This document shows, piece after piece, positions 1 through 10,964 of a stretch of DNA of 64,000 nt (position 1 is the first letter of the stretch; every line of letters starts with the position of its first letter). The DNA comes from Ichthyophis bannanicus (taxonomy: Eukaryota > Chordata > Amphibia > Gymnophiona > Ichthyophiidae). The DNA lies in assembly GCA_033557465.1 (NCBI GenBank), contig CM066037.1, positions 513,352,686 to 513,416,685 on the forward strand, read 5' to 3'. A program made the position numbers and the translations under genes. Below the pieces are notes generated by a model. It was given only the letters and a program-made list of their open reading frames with translations. It searched no databases and was not told the DNA's origin.

Positions 1-149
1 GGTTTCAGGATAACCGCAATGAATATGCATGAGAGAGACCTGCATACAATGGAAGCAGCGCATGCAGACCCCTCTATGCAGATTCATTGTGGTTATCCTG
101 ACAAGCTGACTGGCTTGGTATGTCCTCGGGACTGTGTTGAGAACCCTTG
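1..149. mobile_element. hAT-like palindromic MITE, right part, cut by window edge
   Basis: Positions 3-30 and 76-103 are imperfect inverted copies of each other around a short centre. The right end at about 126-149 reads like a hAT terminal repeat (GGGACTGTGTTGAGAACCC). The left terminal repeat lies outside the window. The element at 59588-59780 shares the same kind of ends and centre, including a GCATATTCATGAG-like block. There is no coding capacity. The superfamily call rests on terminal-repeat resemblance and the second copy. Confidence 0.6.
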
Positions 150-1889
150 TGCTAGACTAATACAAAGGACACTGCAAATATAAAAGAGTTTCTGAAAAAT
201 AGTGCCAGAGTTAACTGGATCATAAGGTATAGCAACATCTAAACAATAAAACAAAGAGTGGACCAGGTCATGGTACACACAAGTTGCCTAGATGGTTAAT
301 GCACCTATATTATAAAAAAAACAGTGCTTCCAAGTCATCCAGTTCTAGGAGGAAGATCTTTGGGTCAGTCCTGATTTTGAACTTGCATCCCAAAGCAGTG
401 TGGTATTGTAGCACCTGATTCTATTCCTTGAAACCAGTGCTGCAGGTCCCATGATGCAACGGGATGTGAAGTTTAGAAATCCAGAACTGGCTCAAAATGT
501 CCCTCTTGGATCGGGGTAACTTGGCAGCTTGTAAAAGCAACACATGTCTCTATGAGCCTTTATAAAATCATTACACTGGAAGGTAAATGCAGACATTTCC
601 TTGTACTCTGGGCAGGTGCACACATCCCGCCTGTTTGTGTGGGTATATGAATATTTTAATTGATTTTCTTATGTAAACTGATGCTATTTTATTGAATTTA
701 TGTCTGCTATTATTCTATTTTGGGTTAAACAGAACATAAGTGGCAGAATAAATTTAAATTAAATTTAGAACCTACAAGTGTATCTTGCAGCTGCAACCTC
801 ATCTCCTGCCCCCCTAATTTCTACCTCTCCCCTCCCCCGGGATTAACTACATGCGTATCACATAAAATGCACATTTTAGGTTGGTAGCATGTACTTTTAT
901 TCATTGTATCCCCAGGGCAATTTTATAAGCATCCATTTCTGCACGTAAAACACTGTTTTCACAGGCAAAAAAGGCTTACAAAATTAACTGCTAAATGGAT
1001 TGAAATGTTCAAGAAGGAGCCATATAACTGAGGTCCCAATGTGGCAAATGTGTATCTGTCTGTTCAAAGCCCTTTATCCTCTCAACCATATATTCTTTGG
1101 GAAAAAAAAGTAAAGGGGTAGGAGTCAAAATTAAAAATATATATATTTCACGTTAGTTGCATTGTCTTGGCTGTACTGGGTCAGTTTGTGTACATTTGCT
1201 TTGGTGGAGAGCCTCAGCTTTCTGGGGTCCTGTGTTTGCTATCTCCCAGCTTCTGTAGAGCCCTTTCCCCATCTCATGATGAGTCATGCTTTGAGAAGGA
1301 CATGCTTTTAGTAGATAAGACCCAGATCTTTATGGCCTTGTGCACGCTCGGAGGATTACAATGGATTTAGCTGACACATTTTCAGTAATAGGACGAGGCG
1401 AGTTACATCCGGTAGGTATTTCCATGTTCTGTAGAAGAGTTTCATAACAACATGGCATCAAATAGCCAACTTGATTTCTCTGCTTTCTGAAGTCTATACT
1501 GAGAGGGGTATTGGATGGACAAGAAAAGGCAACAATAAACAAGATGCTGATGAACTCAGGCTTGCTTGAGATGGATACAGAGCGCAGTGGTAAGGGGCAA
1601 GGTTGGGGATGCATGGACCATGTCGGCTCTCATTAGAAGGGGAAGACTACGAGGCTCTTATCTGATAAGAACTACCATATTACTATGCAAAAAGGTTTGA
1701 ATGCGGCCCATGTTGGACCAGAAACTTATTGGTTGCATTCATCATGCTCTGTGTCCTTGCCACAAGTCAGTGACTGAGAAGTGCAGCAGAATGAACAAAT
1801 TCATAGCAATCTGACAGGAGCTGTGGCGTGAAGGCTTCTGCTATAGCCTCCTGAACCAGCCTGAGATCAACATGCTATTTCACATAGAT
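150..1889. other. No recognisable feature
   Basis: AT-rich sequence with only short chance open frames. I see no LINE, SINE or terminal-inverted-repeat signature and no convincing exon. Confidence 0.5.
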
Positions 1890-2106
1890 GAATGGTCTAG
1901 TGGTTAGGGCAACAGCTTGGGACCAGGGTTCAAGTCCCTCTGACACTCTTTGTTACTTTGGGCAAGTCACTTAACCCTCTATTGCCTCAGGTATAAACTT
2001 AGATTGCAAACCCTCCAGGAACAGGGAAATATTTCCAGAACCTGATTGAAACTCACCTTGAAATTACTATTGGAAAGGATTGAGCTAAATACTAATACTA
2101 AATAAT
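1890..2106 (+). mobile_element. tRNA-headed CORE-type SINE with L2-like tail
   Basis: An A-box-like TGGTCTAGTGG lies at 1893-1903 and a B box GGTTCAAGTCC at 1927-1937. A MIR/CORE-like block (TTGGGCAAGTCACTTAACCC) follows at about 1958-1977. The remainder, with TTGCAAACCCTCC and an AATACTAATACTAAATAAT end, resembles an L2-type LINE tail. It is non-coding, with an internal RNA polymerase III promoter. Related copies lie at 6975-7204, 30962-31165 (minus) and 36593-36816. Confidence 0.75.
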
Positions 2107-2689
2107 TTGAAGCAAGAGGTGAAAGGCTCTGTAATGCTGCTACCAGTCTTTTGAGCTGTCCAGTTCCCCTCATTTCCCTACCAATGATATGCATAAAGAA
2201 ATCAGAAGCTATGGACTGTTGGGTTTTTGGAGGGTGACAGGGTATGATAAATTATGTGTGGTTTTTTTTTTCTTTTACAAAAAGCTAGGCCATAGTTAGC
2301 TGAAAAATCCAGACTCAGGTGACAAATAGTCTGTATCAGTTTTGGCTGAATAAATCTATTTGCAGCTTATTCCCATGCTCTTTGTTGGGAGGAATTCAAG
2401 GCAGATTTCCATTTTAAGAGAATAACTTCATCTAATAAGCCAAATCTGAAGTGAACTGCAGTGGGAGTTGAGACGTATAGCCAGCATTTATCATTGGCAA
2501 TGACTTGCAAGACCTCCATTCTCGAATAATGAGCAGAAATTAAGGTAACACAAATGTAAGTGAAGTTGACATATTTGAAAAATGCTTTGGGAAACAAACA
2601 GAGGATTGGATCAGAAGAGCTACTTGAAGAAAAAGGGATTTAAGTATTGTTTTGTAGGTCTGTGTGGTAAAATCGGAACTCAGAACCCA
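2107..2689. other. No recognisable feature
   Basis: Sequence between a SINE and a LINE. It supplies the first 38 codons of the open frame that runs into the LINE, but these do not resemble reverse transcriptase and are probably flanking DNA. Confidence 0.4.
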
Positions 2690-3985
2690 AGAGGTTGCCT
2701 TTTCAACCTATATCTCCAACCCATCACAAATATATTCAAAAAACATAAAGTCAACCACTATATATACGCAGATGACATCATGCTCACTCAACCAATAAAC
2801 ACAAATAACCCCAACTACCAGAACTTACTAAACTGTATCAGTGAAGCAAATACCTGGCTACAAAATAATAACCTTAGCATCAACCTAAAAAAAACTGAAG
2901 CAATGTTCGTAACAAGAAAACTAGATACTACTCTCCCAGAAACAATAACAATTAACGATACAATAATCCCAATCAAAAAGGAAGTAAAATACCTAGGCAT
3001 CATAATAGACCACACACTTAGTATGATCCCTCACATAAAACAAACCGTGAAAACCATATTCTATAAACTCAAAACCATTCAACACCTACGACCAATACTA
3101 GACACACATGACTTCAGATCTGTTATCAGCACACTCATCACTCCCCACTTTGACTATTGTAATAGTCTACTCATCGGCCTCCCTCTCACAAATATTAACT
3201 TACTCCAACGAGCTCAAAACATCTGTGCCCGAGTAACAGCAAAAGCCCGCCTCACTGACCACATAACTCCCATCCTCGCTGAACTACACTGGCTTCCCAT
3301 AAATAGTAGAATATCATACAAAATACTCTTAACCACATTTAAACTTATCAACGACATATCACCTTCACATCTAACCACTCTACTACATGCTCCAAAAGAA
3401 CATAGAACCCGCAGACAAAATGCAACCCACTCACTAGACATAAAAAAATCAATTCGAAAAACAAAAAAAACCACAAGCTCAAGAGCATTCTCATATGCAG
3501 CCCCCACCATATGGAATAAACTCCCACTAAACCTCCGCAAAATAAAGGATCTTCAGACATTCCGGAAAGAACTAAAAACATATCTGTTTAAAGAACACTT
3601 CATAAACCTTAATGAACCCCCTCCATCCTCCTCACCACACCTACATAAAAATCCTCCCTAAACACAGATCAAAAAGCCTCAAACCTCAACACACATAAGA
3701 AAAACAACCCTTCGAAACCATGATTAATAATTGACTAATGTAAATATTTGACTGATGTAAATAGTTCAGCATATGTATAATTATATGCGCCATGTTATTG
3801 TTCATGAAAAGTTAATGTTATTGTTCATAAAAAAGTTAATTGTACATAATTTAAAGAAAACACTATGTTCTATGTAAAACAATGTTCATTATGTTAATTG
3901 TAAACTGTTCATTATGTTATTTGTAAACCGCCTTTGATCTTGGGAAAAAGCGGTATAGAAGAAAAGTATAAATAAATAAAATAAA
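2690..3985 (+). mobile_element. 5'-truncated L2-clade LINE
   Basis: The C-terminal part of an L2-clade non-LTR retrotransposon, starting inside the reverse transcriptase. The coding part runs to 3661 and a 3' untranslated region of about 320 bp follows. That region contains the GTAAACCGCC...AAGCGGTATAGAA sequence typical of these tails and ends in a low-complexity AAATAAATAAAATAAA run at about 3970-3985. 5' truncation is normal for target-primed reverse transcription. The coding frame is unbroken, so this may be one of the younger LINE insertions here. Confidence 0.85.
2696..3661 (+). pseudogene. L2-clade LINE reverse transcriptase, C-terminal fragment
   Basis: The frame encodes the end of the palm and the thumb/C-terminal domain of an L2-clade ORF2 protein, which copies LINE RNA into DNA at a nicked target. 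It opens with FNLYLQPITN. The catalytic YADD box is at 2765-2776 and YLGIIID is at about 2990. The conserved C-terminal signatures of L2/CR1-group proteins follow: PHFDYCNSLL, LHWLPINSRISYKILL and AAPTIWNKLPLNLR. No stop or frameshift occurs between 2696 and 3661. The endonuclease and first reverse transcriptase motifs are missing, so it cannot act alone. The upstream ATG at 2582 belongs to flanking DNA and is not the true start. Confidence 0.85.
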
Positions 3986-5242
3986 AATAAAAGCTCATTA
4001 ATATTGGGAAAAGTGAATTAGAAATTGCCTGTCCATCCCAAAGTGGTAACAAAATGCTGCATTTCAGTGTTACATGGCAAATCATTGTGACATGTGCAGA
4101 CACTTGCGGCTTAAGCCACAATGATTTACCAATTGAAAAACAATGAAATGATGGTTTATTTTCTATCATGAATAAATAATGCATGAGGAGCGCATTTTGT
4201 GCTGTGCCCTAGAATATATGCAGCAGGTTAGATGATGTTTTGCTTTTGCGATGACACCGATCTAGAATAGCTGCGTACACCCGGCACAGTGCTTTGAAAA
4301 CAGACAATCCTGGCTCAGTGTTGCATTTCTGGATTTATTTGCATTTAGATCTTGCTGCTGGAATTTGCATGGTTATCAGAGCATCTGAGAAGCTTCCTAC
4401 AGGGGCAGGGCTGGAATGGAACACCTGGAAGACCCTAAATTACCTCCGTAGTAAAGTCTGCAGGTCAAGAGCAGTCATAGCCAAATGCAAATGCTCTATC
4501 AGACCTGCAACTGCAATTGTAGTGAGACGCAGGTCACACATAATGTGGGAGTGTGATGAGACCATCTCAAGAACACCGAACAGCACTCATCAGTGGAAAG
4601 AAATTGACAGTTACCATTTTTTATTTCAGAATTTATATAAAAATGGCACAGTTTTGGGATCAGATTTTGGCCTTCACTGGCTTCCTATCCTATTGAGAAT
4701 GTTGCCTGGCTACAGGTCCACCACCTCGGACACTCTACTGCATATTTCACAGGACTGTAGTACAGTTGAGCTTGATGTCTTTATGATGAAATGATAAAAG
4801 GAATGCAGTCTGTCATTGTTATATAGCGTTCTCCACCAATTCTATCTTTCTTCAAGAAAGCAGCAAACCAAAAAAGCTCTCCACGATCACCAGGGGAGCA
4901 GCTTAATGAGTGATTGAATTCATAGTACAGAAGAGAAAGCCTCTAGCCACACTTTAAGTAAAGTAAAATATATCAATTGTATTATACATGAACACATTGC
5001 TCAAAGGCAAGGGCTCATTAAATAGCACAAAGGCATTAATAAGCATCTCTGATGGTCTCAGAGCAGCCCAGGAACCTGAAAGAAGGGCTATGACATCAAA
5101 AGAGATTAACAGTCCAGATTTGTACACCATCACTAGAAAGCTCTCAGTGGTGTGCAATTAAATAGCAAGTTGTTGCACTTAAGTGTGAATCCAGAGAATC
5201 AAAAGCATTGGGTGTGCTATAAAGCTGATGAAGATACACTCA
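3986..5242. other. No recognisable feature
   Basis: A 166-codon open frame at 4294-4794 (+) shows no family signature and no codon pattern that I trust; I regard it as chance. No repeat family is recognised. Confidence 0.4.
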
Positions 5243-5886
5243 GGGGGTTATTCTGAGCCACAAATAGCGGGTATGGACATCCATCCCTGCTATACGTGCC
5301 TTCCCCTGCCCGCAAATAACTTCCCCACTGGTTGTGTGGGGAAGTTAGACAGGGGCGGGGAAGGGGTGCCTCAGGGGCAGAGTCTGGGCAATCGCCGGCC
5401 CTGGACGTACAGGGCTGATTCTAATGTCGGCCCTGTATGTTCGGGGCTGGCAGCATGTGCGGGGAAGTTATTCCACCCCCGAGGTGAAATATCTTCCCTG
5501 GAGATGTCTTTATTGAAACACCAGGGCTCGGATGGGGCAGGAGGGCCGGAGGACATTCCTCGTAGCGCAACCTTGGCCTTAAGAGGCCAGATCGGAGGTC
5601 AGGCTACATGGAATTAGCTTTAATCTCTGGCGGCCGGCATCACGGTTTTCAATGGAGCCATGGTGCCGCGGCTCCATTGAGGAGCCTTGACTGAGTTAGC
5701 TGGGGACAGTCCTGCACATTCAGGCCGGACTGAATCATAGTCTTGGCCTGCATGTGTAGGACTGTTCGCGATTCTGATCCCATGGTGCTAAATGTGCCCC
5801 GCGGGATCAGAATTGTAATCTCTTCTGTACGTCCGGTTCAGACCGGACATACAGAGGAGAACTATGTCTGAGACAGAATCGGGCCC
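5243..5886. mobile_element. TIR element family A, 644 bp
   Basis: It begins GGGGGTTATTCTG and ends CAGAATCGGGCCC, a degenerate terminal inverted repeat. TCA flanks both ends (5240-5242 and 5887-5889), consistent with a 3-bp target duplication. The interior shares blocks with the copies at 14418-15088 and 22638-23291, including GTACAGGGC, GGCCCTGTAT and TGACTGAGTTAGCTGGG. No coding capacity is seen. The 3-bp duplication suggests the PIF/Harbinger group. Confidence 0.7.
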
Positions 5887-6347
5887 TCAGTGTACAGTTC
5901 CAAACTGGGAACATTAACTATGATGGAAAAGAGCTGCCTGTTCTGTCCTTGGGGCCACTTAACCAACAAACATGTGTTACTGGGATAGCATAACCCTCTG
6001 TTTTGAGTGCACCATGTCATGTTATACCTGAAGATGGGCTAAGGCAGAGCAAATGACATGACTCCCAAAAGAGCAGAATATTAATGCTGATGAGCTCAAA
6101 ATCTAGTTTACTGATGCAAAGGGGTTGAGCAAGATCACAGCAATCCAGGCAGCCAAAGTGACCAAATGATGTTTAAGTGAATTGCAGGTGAAGATTCTGC
6201 TTTGGGCTTTGGGCTTGATGGGCTTCAAAGCAAATGTTGTCCAATGCTGTAGGAACTGAAATCTCAAATATCACATTTGGAACCCAAAGGAAAAACCTTG
6301 AGATTGGAGTAAGAATTTGATTTGGTTGATCCTAAGCCTATCTAAGA
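5887..6347. other. No recognisable feature
   Basis: No open frame, SINE, LINE or terminal inverted repeat stands out. Confidence 0.4.
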
Positions 6348-6478
6348 GGGTTATTTACTAAGCTGCAATGGACGTCGTCCTACGTCATTGGTGAACTGCC
6401 CGATTCCTGGAAATGGGAGCCGTGGCAAATAACATACATCGCTGTGTATCACAGCACAGTCAATTAAAATAACCCCCT
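6348..6478. mobile_element. Short TIR element (MITE-like)
   Basis: Starts GGGTTATTTACTAAG and ends AAAATAACCCCC, an imperfect terminal inverted repeat bounding about 130 bp. The TTTACTAAG motif is shared with families C and D elsewhere in the window. The target duplication is unclear. Confidence 0.45.
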
Positions 6479-6504
6479 GTGTAATTGAATTTAAGCTTTA
6501 GGAG

Positions 6505-6850
6505 TTGATCTTCAAAGTGATTAAAGCAATTGACAGATCTGCTAACCGCGTTGATCATGGTGACTGGGATATTCGGTGGTGTCCTTGGGGACAGAGTGGA
6601 GATGGCACCCAGGGATAACCAGGCAAGAGCAATATTCAGTCGCTGCCCGGTTACCCCTAAGTGGTGAAATTTAGGCACCTTAAAGGCTGACCAAACTTTT
6701 ACAGCAGAAGCTATGCAGGTGGCAGCTGAACACTGTTGCTTCGCTGATCTCCGGCCAACCTGGATAGTCAATGGCAGTGGCCAGATATGACTCCGGCATT
6801 GACTATCTGGCTTTTATGTTCAGTGGTGATAGCTAGCTAAGCTGGCTAAG
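6505..6850. mobile_element. TIR element family B, degraded copy
   Basis: Shares the family B vocabulary (GGGATATTCGGTGG, ACCCCTAAGTGG, GGCATTGACTATCTGG, TTTTATGTTCAGTGG) with the complete copy at 10241-10964. The ends are eroded, so limits are approximate. Confidence 0.5.
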
Positions 6851-6974
6851 TTGAACTGCTTGTTAGATCAGTTCTCGGGTAGTCTTCCTGTGTGGCACTG
6901 TAAACAAAGAATGACTTATATCGGTCCTTCTTTCTGTATATCTGTGAATTCCTTTACGGCAGTATTCTTGCATC

Positions 6975-7204
6975 AGGGTTGGAGGAGAAGCCTAGTGATG
7001 AGAGCAGTAAGCTGCTAACCAGAGAAGACAGGGTTCAAATCCCAGTGATGTGCCTTGTGATCTTGGGCAAGTCACTTAACCCTCCATTGCTTCAGCTACA
7101 GATTTAAACTGTCCAGCCTTAGGAAACAGCAAAATACACAGTGCGTGACTGCGACTCTCTTTGTACCACTACCAAAAAGACATGAACTAAATGTAAATAA
7201 ATTA
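6975..7204 (+). mobile_element. CORE-type SINE with LINE-like tail
   Basis: The B box GGTTCAAATCC is at 7032-7042 and the CORE block CTTGGGCAAGTCACTTAACCC at about 7063-7083. The tail ends CTAAATGTAAATAAATT, like the L2-clade LINE tails here. The A box is degraded. Confidence 0.65.
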
Positions 7205-7324
7205 TATATAATCATTTGTGTAAAAAACTGTAGACCTACAAATGGCCAAGCAAGAACAATATTCTGATTAAACACTCAAGGCTAGTTTGTTTACTATGGA
7301 GAACATTCCTGAACGCAGGTTGAG

Positions 7325-7885
7325 GGATCGATTCCCCCATTGGCTCTCCCCATACATCCTGTGCATCAAGACGGGGTGAGCCGGAGGGGGGCGGGAGGGG
7401 GCGAAGCAGAGGCAGGCCCAACCGGCAGCATGTACAGGGCTGATTCAGGTCACGGCCCTGTATGTGCTGCAGGGCCCATGGGGCTGTGCTGCTTATACCA
7501 TCTCAAAGGTGGCATAAGCAGCACTTTTGGTCAAGTTGGGTCTGAGGATCCCCCCCCTGGGGCCAAGGATGGGTGTGTGGGGGGGGGGGATCCCCACTGC
7601 CCGATCCAGGCAGCCGCAGGCCAGCTCTGGGTCAGGTGGCAGGGAACTGGGGGGCCGGAGCCTCAGATGTCAGGGGGCACCTGTCGGGAGGACGTCCTCA
7701 CAGGCGGAAGGGGCATGCCGGGCCATCTATGGGCACACCAGGCCGTCAGGCCCGATTCTGGCTGCCACAGGAATGTTTTGTTTCCACGGACCAGAATCAG
7801 GTCCAAACAGGCCCATCTTGCCTAAGGCCGTCTGGAGGGCCTGGATGTGCCCCTCTTGGAATTGGGCTCCATGTTGTGTAAACTT
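7325..7885. mobile_element. Family A-related GC-rich element
   Basis: Contains the TGTACAGGGCTGATTC...GGCCCTGTAT block of family A. Its right half (CCACAGGAATGTTTTG to GGAATTGGGCTCC) matches the fragment at 17995-18190. Several overlapping open frames exist but reflect GC richness, not a gene. The left end is not clear. Confidence 0.5.
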
Positions 7886-8211
7886 TAATCTTTTAGTTTT
7901 TGACAATATGAAAAACCATTTTATCATTCTTGTAACTAAGCCAACAACAATATCAAATCAATGACATCAGGTTCTGCCAGAAATCCCTTGATGCAAGAAG
8001 AATAAAATGTAGATTTCTCATAGATTTTTTTTGTGAAAGATTCTGCCTATGAGGACCATTAAGGAAATGGATTTTTAGGGATAAACCAAGTTTCTTTATG
8101 TTTCACCCATGCTGGTATTTATTTTCATGAGAGTATCATGCCTTGTCTTACTGTATTTCACATATCTACTGTTCAGATAGTAAAAAACAGTTATTGAGAT
8201 TTCCCTCTACA
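7886..8211. other. No recognisable feature
   Basis: AT-rich stretch without a repeat or gene signature. Confidence 0.4.
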
Positions 8212-8715
8212 TAAGGACATAAGTTATACCTTAATGGTCGACCAAGGTCCATCAAGCCTGGTATCCTTTTTCCAACGGTGGCCAATCCAATTTCATAAGT
8301 ACCTGGCAGGTTCCCAAAAGGTAGACAGATTTCATGCAGCTTATCTCAGGGCTAAGCAGTGGCTTTCCCCAGTCCACTTTAATAATGATTTATGGACTTT
8401 TCCTCCAGGAGCTTGTCCAAAACTCTTTTAAAACCAGCTACACTAACAGCTTTTACTACATCCTCTAATAACAAATTCCAGAGTTTGATTCCATATTTAG
8501 TGAAACAATATTTTCTCCAATTAGTCTTAAATGCGCTACACTGTAGCTTCCATGTTTGTCCTCTAGTCTTTCTATGTCTGAAGGAATAAACAAGCAGACT
8601 ACATTTACCCATTCCACTCCACTCATTATTTTATAGACCTATCATATCCCCCCTCAGCCGTCTCTTTTTCAAGCTGAAAAGCCCTAACTTTTGCTTTGAC
8701 CAAGTCAGAACATTT
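8212..8715 (-). pseudogene. CR1-b LINE, degraded 3' end
   Basis: Minus-strand CR1 remnant. Its 3' end starts at about 8212 with the CATAAGGACATAAG pattern, and the characteristic GGTCCATCAAGCC follows. Reading the minus strand from 8612 to 8379 gives the end of the ORF2 protein: RKTRGQTWKLQ, KLWNLLLEDVVKAVSVAGF and LDKLLEEKSINHY. The same C-terminus occurs at 31532-31747 and 43136 onward. Upstream the coding part is broken and stops near 8715. It is non-functional. Confidence 0.8.
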
Positions 8716-9619
8716 TTTTCTATTTTAGTACAGATTTAAGATCAGTATTGTCATACTAATGTAATTATAGTCCTTACATGTCCACTAATGTCCATTAACA
8801 TTTTCTCAGATACCATCTGATGAAGGATATCTGACACCATGTACAGAACCTGCTTCCTTACAGTGACTGTGCGGTTGTGGATAAAAACAAGGGCTCAATC
8901 GTTTTCTTGTCTCTGCGGATTGTAAATTTTTCTGTTCCTTTGGATTTATGGCTCAGTTATGAAAATCCTTTATTGCTCTACCACATATCTATCTGGGGCT
9001 TCCCCTCATTTTCTAGCCCTGCCAATAGTGGCCATCCTCTGCCAATGGTCACTACAAATCCTTCAGGAATCCAATATGCATTCTACTGAGACTCACAGCA
9101 ATCCTTTTTTATTACTATGACGGTAATACAGAAAGCAGGTGCATATGGAGATGTTTTTTGTAACTTATACGATGGACCTTGTGTCCTGGACCTCAGCAGA
9201 ATATAAGAGTAAAATGTGATGATGATTATTAATAACATATCATTCAGCACTCTAAGTAAAACTTAGAATTTGTTTAAGCAATGAGAAACCTATCATAATG
9301 TGCCCAGAGCTACCAGGTAGCAGTCAGTATTTTTTTTCTGGTTAATGACTTGACAGAGGACATGGTCAGTTTGGTCACATAGTCGATGACAGCACAGAAG
9401 GACTGATTAGCCCAGCCAGACTGCTCAATTTCCATCAATACTGTATCTAAGGATAAATCCCAACCAATGGCCTTCACTTGCAGAAAATTCCTCTTTATTC
9501 CCCTACCATTCTGGGTAGACAATCATATACATTTAAACCAACACTGAGACTTCCTCATTTCTTTTATCCAATCTCTCAATCCTGTACTTACCTCTCGATA
9601 TCTATTCCATGCACATTTA
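8716..9619. other. No recognisable feature
   Basis: Only short open frames. It ends with the TTA target site of the MITE at 9620. Confidence 0.4.
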
Positions 9620-9727
9620 GGGGCTTGTTTACAAAGCCACAGTAGCGGTTTCCGATCGTTATTGGAGCCGCGGCCCCATTGAAATCAACGATCGGAAAAC
9701 GCTACCGCAGCTTTGTAAACAAGCCCC
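9620..9727. mobile_element. Family C palindromic MITE, 108 bp
   Basis: Almost the whole element is one inverted repeat: GGGGCTTGTTTACAAAG at the left and CTTTGTAAACAAGCCCC at the right, with GGTTTCCGATCG facing CGATCGGAAAAC inside. TTA flanks both sides (9617-9619 and 9728-9730), a 3-bp duplication of the kind preferred by Harbinger elements. It would form a single hairpin. It sits at the left edge of a LINE fragment. Confidence 0.8.
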
Positions 9728-9730
9728 TTA

Positions 9731-10240
9731 AATTCCATCAGTTTGGGTTTTGGCCTATTTCCAACCTCTCGTTATAGGGAAAATTATTGAACAGGTTGTT
9801 CGCCCACAGTTGAACAAGTATCTGGACCTAGACCATGTGCTTGATCCTTGGCAACATGATTTTCAGAAGTGACTTAGTCTGGAGACCCTCTTGACCTCTT
9901 TATTTAGTCAATTATTGCAAGGTCTTGATAGCTCAAGATCAGCTTTTTTGTTAATCGTAATTGATATAGCTTCCACATTTGACTCTCTTATCTTGCAGCT
10001 TTTAGTGACTTGATTGTAAACTCTAGGGTTGGCTGGATCTGTGCTCTCCTGGTTTCGATCTTTTTTTGTGACTGCTGGCAATAAGTATCGATGGCTGATG
10101 AATTGTCTGATTGTTTTTTATTGAATAGGGGGGTTTCCTCTTTTTTCACTGACCTTGTTTAACATACAGTATATTTGATTCCGCTATGTTATCTTTTGCC
10201 CCGAATGCATATTTTATTTTGTATTTATGCTGATGATATA
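9731..10240 (+). pseudogene. L2-clade LINE reverse transcriptase, first part
   Basis: With several frameshifts and stops tolerated, this reads as the N-terminal half of a non-LTR reverse transcriptase. PISNLSLIGKIIEQVV-like and LDPWQHDFQ-like blocks come first. A motif A segment (LLIVIDIASTFDSL) follows, and the sequence ends at Y-A-D-D-I, the catalytic motif C, at about 10226-10240. Exactly there a 724-bp TIR element interrupts it. The gene continues at 10965. It is an old, dead copy. Confidence 0.7.
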
Positions 10241-10964
10241 GGGCCTGATATTCTAAGGCATTTACACGGTTTACAGACCTGTAAACCTGTGTAAATGCCG
10301 CTTAGAAGGATATTCAGCAGCACTAACATGGTTAATGCCGCTGAATATCTCTGATTATTTATTAAAGGGTTTTGTATACCGCCTTATCAGAGATCCAAAG
10401 CGGTTTACATTATAACTCAAAGTAAACATACATTGTAATTGCTTAGCATTGGGGCGTGTTGGGGGCGTTCTGGGGCGGTGCCAGTTGCTAACCAGACAGC
10501 GGCGATATTGAACCACTGCCCGGTTAGCAATATGCGGGTAAAGATAGGCACAGCAAAAGCTGGTCTATATTTACCCATAGGAGCTAACTGCGTGGCAGCT
10601 CAATATCGCCGCACCCGGTTAGCAACATGCGGGTAAAGATAGGCACAGCAAAAGCTGGTCTATATTTACCCATAGGAGCTAACTGCGTGGCAGCTCAATA
10701 TCGCCGCACCCGGTTAGCAACATGCGGGTAAAGATAGGCACAGCAAAAGCTGGTCTATATTTACCCATAGGAGCTAACCACGCAGCAGCTCAATATCACC
10801 GCTGCCGGGTTAGCTTCTGCACCATTGGAGGCTGTGCGGCGACCCCGGATATTCACTGCTGGAGCCGGATATGACCCCCCAGTATTGAATATCTGGGTTT
10901 TATGTTCAGCGCCGGCGGCTAGCCGTTGTAATCTCGCTAGCCACCAGTGCTGAATATCAGGCCC
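10241..10964. mobile_element. TIR element family B, complete copy, 724 bp
   Basis: Starts GGGCCTGATATTC and ends GAATATCAGGCCC, a perfect 13-bp terminal inverted repeat. ATA lies on both sides (10238-10240 and 10965-10967). Removing the element and one ATA joins the LINE codons as A-D-D-I-L-S-F without a frameshift, which supports a 3-bp target duplication. It contains a 95-bp tandem array and no transposase. It is the reference copy for degraded relatives at 6505, 27009, 28190, 29705 and 40890. Confidence 0.85.
10530..10815. repeat. 95-bp tandem repeat inside family B element
   Basis: The motif GCGGGTAAAGATAGGC recurs at 10534, 10629 and 10724, a constant spacing of 95 bp. The first two units are nearly identical; the third diverges in its last 40 bp. 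This indicates a recent unit duplication within the transposon. Confidence 0.9.

Noticed and set aside
4294..4794. 166-codon open frame on the plus strand
   Set aside because: No domain, no splice context and no repeat family; plausible by chance in 64 kb.
10500..10820. CRISPR-like array
   Set aside because: The units are contiguous 95-bp tandem repeats without unique spacers, in a vertebrate transposon.
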